A program made the translations under genes and the position numbers. From NCBI GenBank assembly GCA_937127205.1, contig CAKZLS010000340.1:1-6916 (forward strand): a DNA stretch of 6,916 nt, given 5' to 3'. This DNA is from an uncultured Rhodospirillales bacterium. Its GTDB lineage: Bacteria; Pseudomonadota; Alphaproteobacteria; Rhodospirillales; Defluviicoccaceae. Below the pieces are notes generated by a model, which was given only the letters and a program-made list of their open reading frames with translations, did not search any database and was not told where the DNA came from. The first letter of the stretch is position 1, and each line of letters opens with the position of its first letter. Positions 5,375-6,916 of this stretch are shown here, in pieces.

Positions 5375-6553
5375 TCACCGGCTGAGCGTGCGCATGGCTC
5401 GGTCGAGGCCGTCGGGCGTGAGCGGGAACATGCGACCGCCCATGAGCTGCTTGATCATCCGCGTGGACATGGTGTGCTCCCACCACTCCTCGGGCACCGG
5501 GTTCAGCCACACCGCGTGGCTGTAGATGTTGAGCACCCGCTCCATCCACAGCGATCCCGTCTCCTCGTTCCAGTGCTCCACGGCGCCGCCGGGATAGATC
5601 ATCTCGTAGGGGCTCATGGAGGCGTCGCCGACGAAGATGAGTTTGTAGTCGTGGGGATAGGTGTGCAGCACGTCCCAGGTGGGCGTGGCGTCGTCGCGGC
5701 GGCGCTTGTTGTCGCGCCACAGCTTTTCGTAGACGCAATTGTGGAAATAGAAGTGCTCCAGGTGCTTGAACTCGCCCCGCGCTGCCGAGAACAGCTCCTC
5801 GCACGTGCGGATATGCGGGTCCATGGAGCCGCCGACGTCCAGGAACAACAACACCTTCACGGCGTTGTGGCGTTCCGGCACCATGTGGAGATCCAGGTAC
5901 CCCTTCTTGGCGGTGGCCCGGATGGTATGGTCGAGGTCGAGCTCGGTGGCCGCGCCCTGGCGAGCGAACCGGCGCAGCCGCCGCAACGCCACTTTGATGT
6001 TGCGGGTGCCCAGCTGCAACGACGAGTCCAGGTTCTTGAACTCGCGCTTGTCCCAGACCTTGACGGCGCGGTTGTTGCGGTTCCGGTCCTGGCCGATGCG
6101 CACGCCTTCCGGGTTGTAGCCGCCAGCCCCGTAAGGCGAGGTCCCGCCGGTGCCGATCCACTTGCTGCCGCCCTGATGGCGGCCCTTCTGTTCGTTGAGC
6201 CGCTCCTTCAGCGTCTCCATCAGCTTGTACCAGCCGCCCATGGCCTCCACCTGGGCCTTCTCCTCTTCGGTGAGCACACGGTCGGCGAGGCGGCGCAGCC
6301 ATTCCTCGGGGATCTCCACCGTCTCGCCGTCGTCGTCCGGCGGCTCCAGACCCTTGAACACCGAGCCGAACACCCGGTCGAACTTGTCCAGGTTGGTTTC
6401 GTCCTTCACCAGGCACGAGCGGCTTAGATAGTAGAAATCGTTGACGCTGTACTCGGCCACCCCGGCGTCCATGGCCTCCATCAGCGTGAGATATTCCCGC
6501 AACGATACCGGCACCCGCGCCTGCTTGAGTTCGAGAAAAAAGTTGATGAACAT
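5375..6553 (-). CDS. VWA-domain CoxE-like protein
   Basis: Cytoplasmic protein of 392 residues in the CoxE-like von Willebrand factor A family, members of which usually act with a MoxR-type AAA+ ATPase in maturing or remodelling protein complexes. The N-terminus MFINFFLELKQARVPVSLREYLTLMEAM is typical, followed by a linker rich in charge and glycine (about 70-165). The VWA domain covers about 230-355. Its metal-site motif is LFLDVGGSMD (236-245), of DxGxS form with Gly where the classic motif has the first Ser. KLIFVGDASMSPYE (304-317) supplies the later acidic ligand, and WLNPVPEEWW and PLTPDGLDRAMR close the family pattern. I preferred the ATG at 6553 to 6565 because family members begin MFxNFF; an AGGGATGG precedes it. 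No ATPase gene lies on either side. vapB starts 85 bp downstream on the same strand. Confidence 0.88.
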   Translation of the reverse strand: MFINFFLELKQARVPVSLREYLTLMEAMDAGVAEYSVNDFYYLSRSCLVKDETNLDKFDRVFGSVFKGLEPPDDDGETVEIPEEWLRRLADRVLTEEEKAQVEAMGGWYKLMETLKERLNEQKGRHQGGSKWIGTGGTSPYGAGGYNPEGVRIGQDRNRNNRAVKVWDKREFKNLDSSLQLGTRNIKVALRRLRRFARQGAATELDLDHTIRATAKKGYLDLHMVPERHNAVKVLLFLDVGGSMDPHIRTCEELFSAARGEFKHLEHFYFHNCVYEKLWRDNKRRRDDATPTWDVLHTYPHDYKLIFVGDASMSPYEMIYPGGAVEHWNEETGSLWMERVLNIYSHAVWLNPVPEEWWEHTMSTRMIKQLMGGRMFPLTPDGLDRAMRTLSR

Positions 6554-6748
6554 GGGCGAAACCATCCCTAACTGGCTTGTTTCTATTCATGGAGAATAGG
6601 GTACGGAATGGCGGGGCGCCACCATGGCGTCTGGTTTCCCAACGTTGCGCCGGCGAGGACTGCCTTCGTACTCAGGCTTCCCGTTAGAAGCATTACGCCA
6701 ATCAGACCTTGATGATAGAGAAGATATTGATTGATAGAGGGAGTCACG

Positions 6749-6785
6749 ACCGAGAGGTCAGGCTCAACCGGTTCTCAGGCTCGGT
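6749..6785 (+). promoter_or_regulatory. Operator-like repeat cluster upstream of the right-edge promoter
   Basis: Three nested symmetries sit over the expected -35 position. TCAGGCTC occurs as a direct repeat at 6758-6765 and 6775-6782, 17 bp apart. The perfect palindrome AACCGGTT (6766-6773) fills the space between the copies. An outer inverted pair, ACCGAG (6749-6754) and CTCGGT (6780-6785), encloses both. There is no good -35 box here, which fits a promoter needing an activator or controlled by a repressor. The binding protein is unknown. Confidence 0.4.
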
Positions 6786-6789
6786 GCTG

Positions 6790-6798
6790 TGCTATAAT
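6790..6798 (+). promoter_or_regulatory. Extended -10 sigma-70 promoter
   Basis: TGCTATAAT is a perfect extended -10 element (TG, one base, TATAAT) on the plus strand. Extended -10 promoters can work with a weak -35; the best candidate here is TTCTCA (6772-6777) at a short 15-bp spacing. The start of transcription should fall near 6804-6806, at or beside the ATG at 6805. Confidence 0.6.
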
Positions 6799-6804
6799 AA
6801 GATC

Positions 6805-6876
6805 ATGGCGTTTTCCTGCACCCGATCGACAGATCGCGTGCGTATCTTTGCTCGGCCTTCGGCGTCGACCACATGA
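6805..6876 (+). other. Possible 23-codon leader ORF, perhaps leaderless
   Basis: The ATG at 6805 lies where transcription from the extended -10 box should start, so this frame could be translated without a leader. It encodes 23 residues starting MAFSCTRSTDRVR and stops at TGA 6874-6876, overlapping an ATG at 6873 as ATGA. The peptide has no recognisable features. It could be a coupling leader or chance. Confidence 0.2.
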
Positions 6877-6916
6877 CCTATGAATTCCGACCGGTTCGCT
6901 CGGCGGCGGCCTGGCA
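6873..6916 (+). CDS. Possible N-terminus of an unidentified protein (cut by right edge)
   Basis: An ATG at 6873 opens a frame reading MTYEFRPVRSAAAW to the edge of the window. It is preceded by a strong predicted promoter about 75 bp upstream but has no Shine-Dalgarno sequence. The same frame is open back to a TAA at 6798-6800, with no ATG, GTG or TTG start in that part. An ATG at 6880 in another frame (MNSDRFARRRPG) is an alternative. Fourteen residues are too few to name a family. Confidence 0.35.
   Translation, partial: MTYEFRPVRSAAAW

Larger units (their letters stand above)
6554..6804. other. Intergenic region without a confident gene
   Basis: Frames from ATGs at 6589, 6608 and 6624 close after only 32 to 36 codons. 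None has a ribosome-binding site, and their products resemble nothing I know. The stretch 6705-6740 is noticeably more AT-rich than its surroundings and carries TGATAGAG twice (6713-6720 and 6732-6739). The region must hold the leftward promoter of the VWA gene, for which I see only a weak TATTCT on the minus strand near 6598, and the rightward promoter described at 6790. No tRNA, CRISPR or insertion-sequence ends were found. Confidence 0.5.

Noticed and set aside
5474..6427. A 317-codon plus-strand frame opposite the VWA gene
   Set aside because: It is a shadow of the VWA gene with a valine- and histidine-rich sequence and no domain.
5325..6590. A 421-codon minus-strand frame overlapping the VWA gene
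   Set aside because: It is the neighbouring frame of the same strand and has an Arg/Gly/Pro/His-rich composition. The VWA frame at 5375-6553 has the real domain signatures.
6589..6737. Small plus-strand frames from 6589, 6608 and 6624 (32-36 codons)
   Set aside because: None has a ribosome-binding site or recognisable sequence, and their mutual overlap suggests chance.

Overview
The window is GC-rich, tightly packed bacterial DNA. It holds eight clear protein genes, one of them cut by the left edge, and an uncertain gene start at the right edge. The sequences look proteobacterial. The exported cyclophilin and the VWA (CoxE-like) protein read most like alphaproteobacterial, possibly Rhodospirillales-like, homologues. 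That placement is by recollection of family sequences, not by a search.

Left block (1-1659, minus strand): a two-gene membrane-transport operon. An AEC (auxin efflux carrier) family permease is followed after 6 bp by a RarD/EamA-type permease that runs off the left edge. A 146-bp intergenic region (1660-1805) separates it from the divergent glucokinase gene glk (1806-2792, plus strand), which feeds glucose into central metabolism as glucose 6-phosphate.

Middle block (2952-4603, plus strand): three closely spaced genes. They encode an exported cyclophilin-type peptidyl-prolyl isomerase, a cytoplasmic HAD-family phosphatase, and a small membrane-anchored RlpA-like double-psi beta-barrel protein. 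The last two overlap by ATGA. Two products are predicted to act in the periplasm, so this looks like a small envelope-related operon with a soluble phosphatase inside it. The RlpA-like protein lacks two of the three residues needed for lytic transglycosylase activity in characterised RlpA.

Right block (4631-6553, minus strand): a VapBC-type toxin-antitoxin pair (Phd/YefM-like antitoxin, PIN-domain toxin, 1-bp overlap) with its own promoter and a repeated palindromic operator, and upstream of it a VWA-domain CoxE-like gene. The usual MoxR ATPase partner of that gene is not next to it. From 6554 to the right edge there is no confident gene. There is, however, a strong extended -10 promoter (6790-6798) preceded by an operator-like repeat cluster, pointing at a gene that begins at or near 6873 and continues out of the window.

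I found no clearly new multi-gene system. The best leads are the RlpA-like protein with substituted catalytic residues, the regulated-looking promoter and leader arrangement at the right edge, and the toxin-antitoxin operator architecture.
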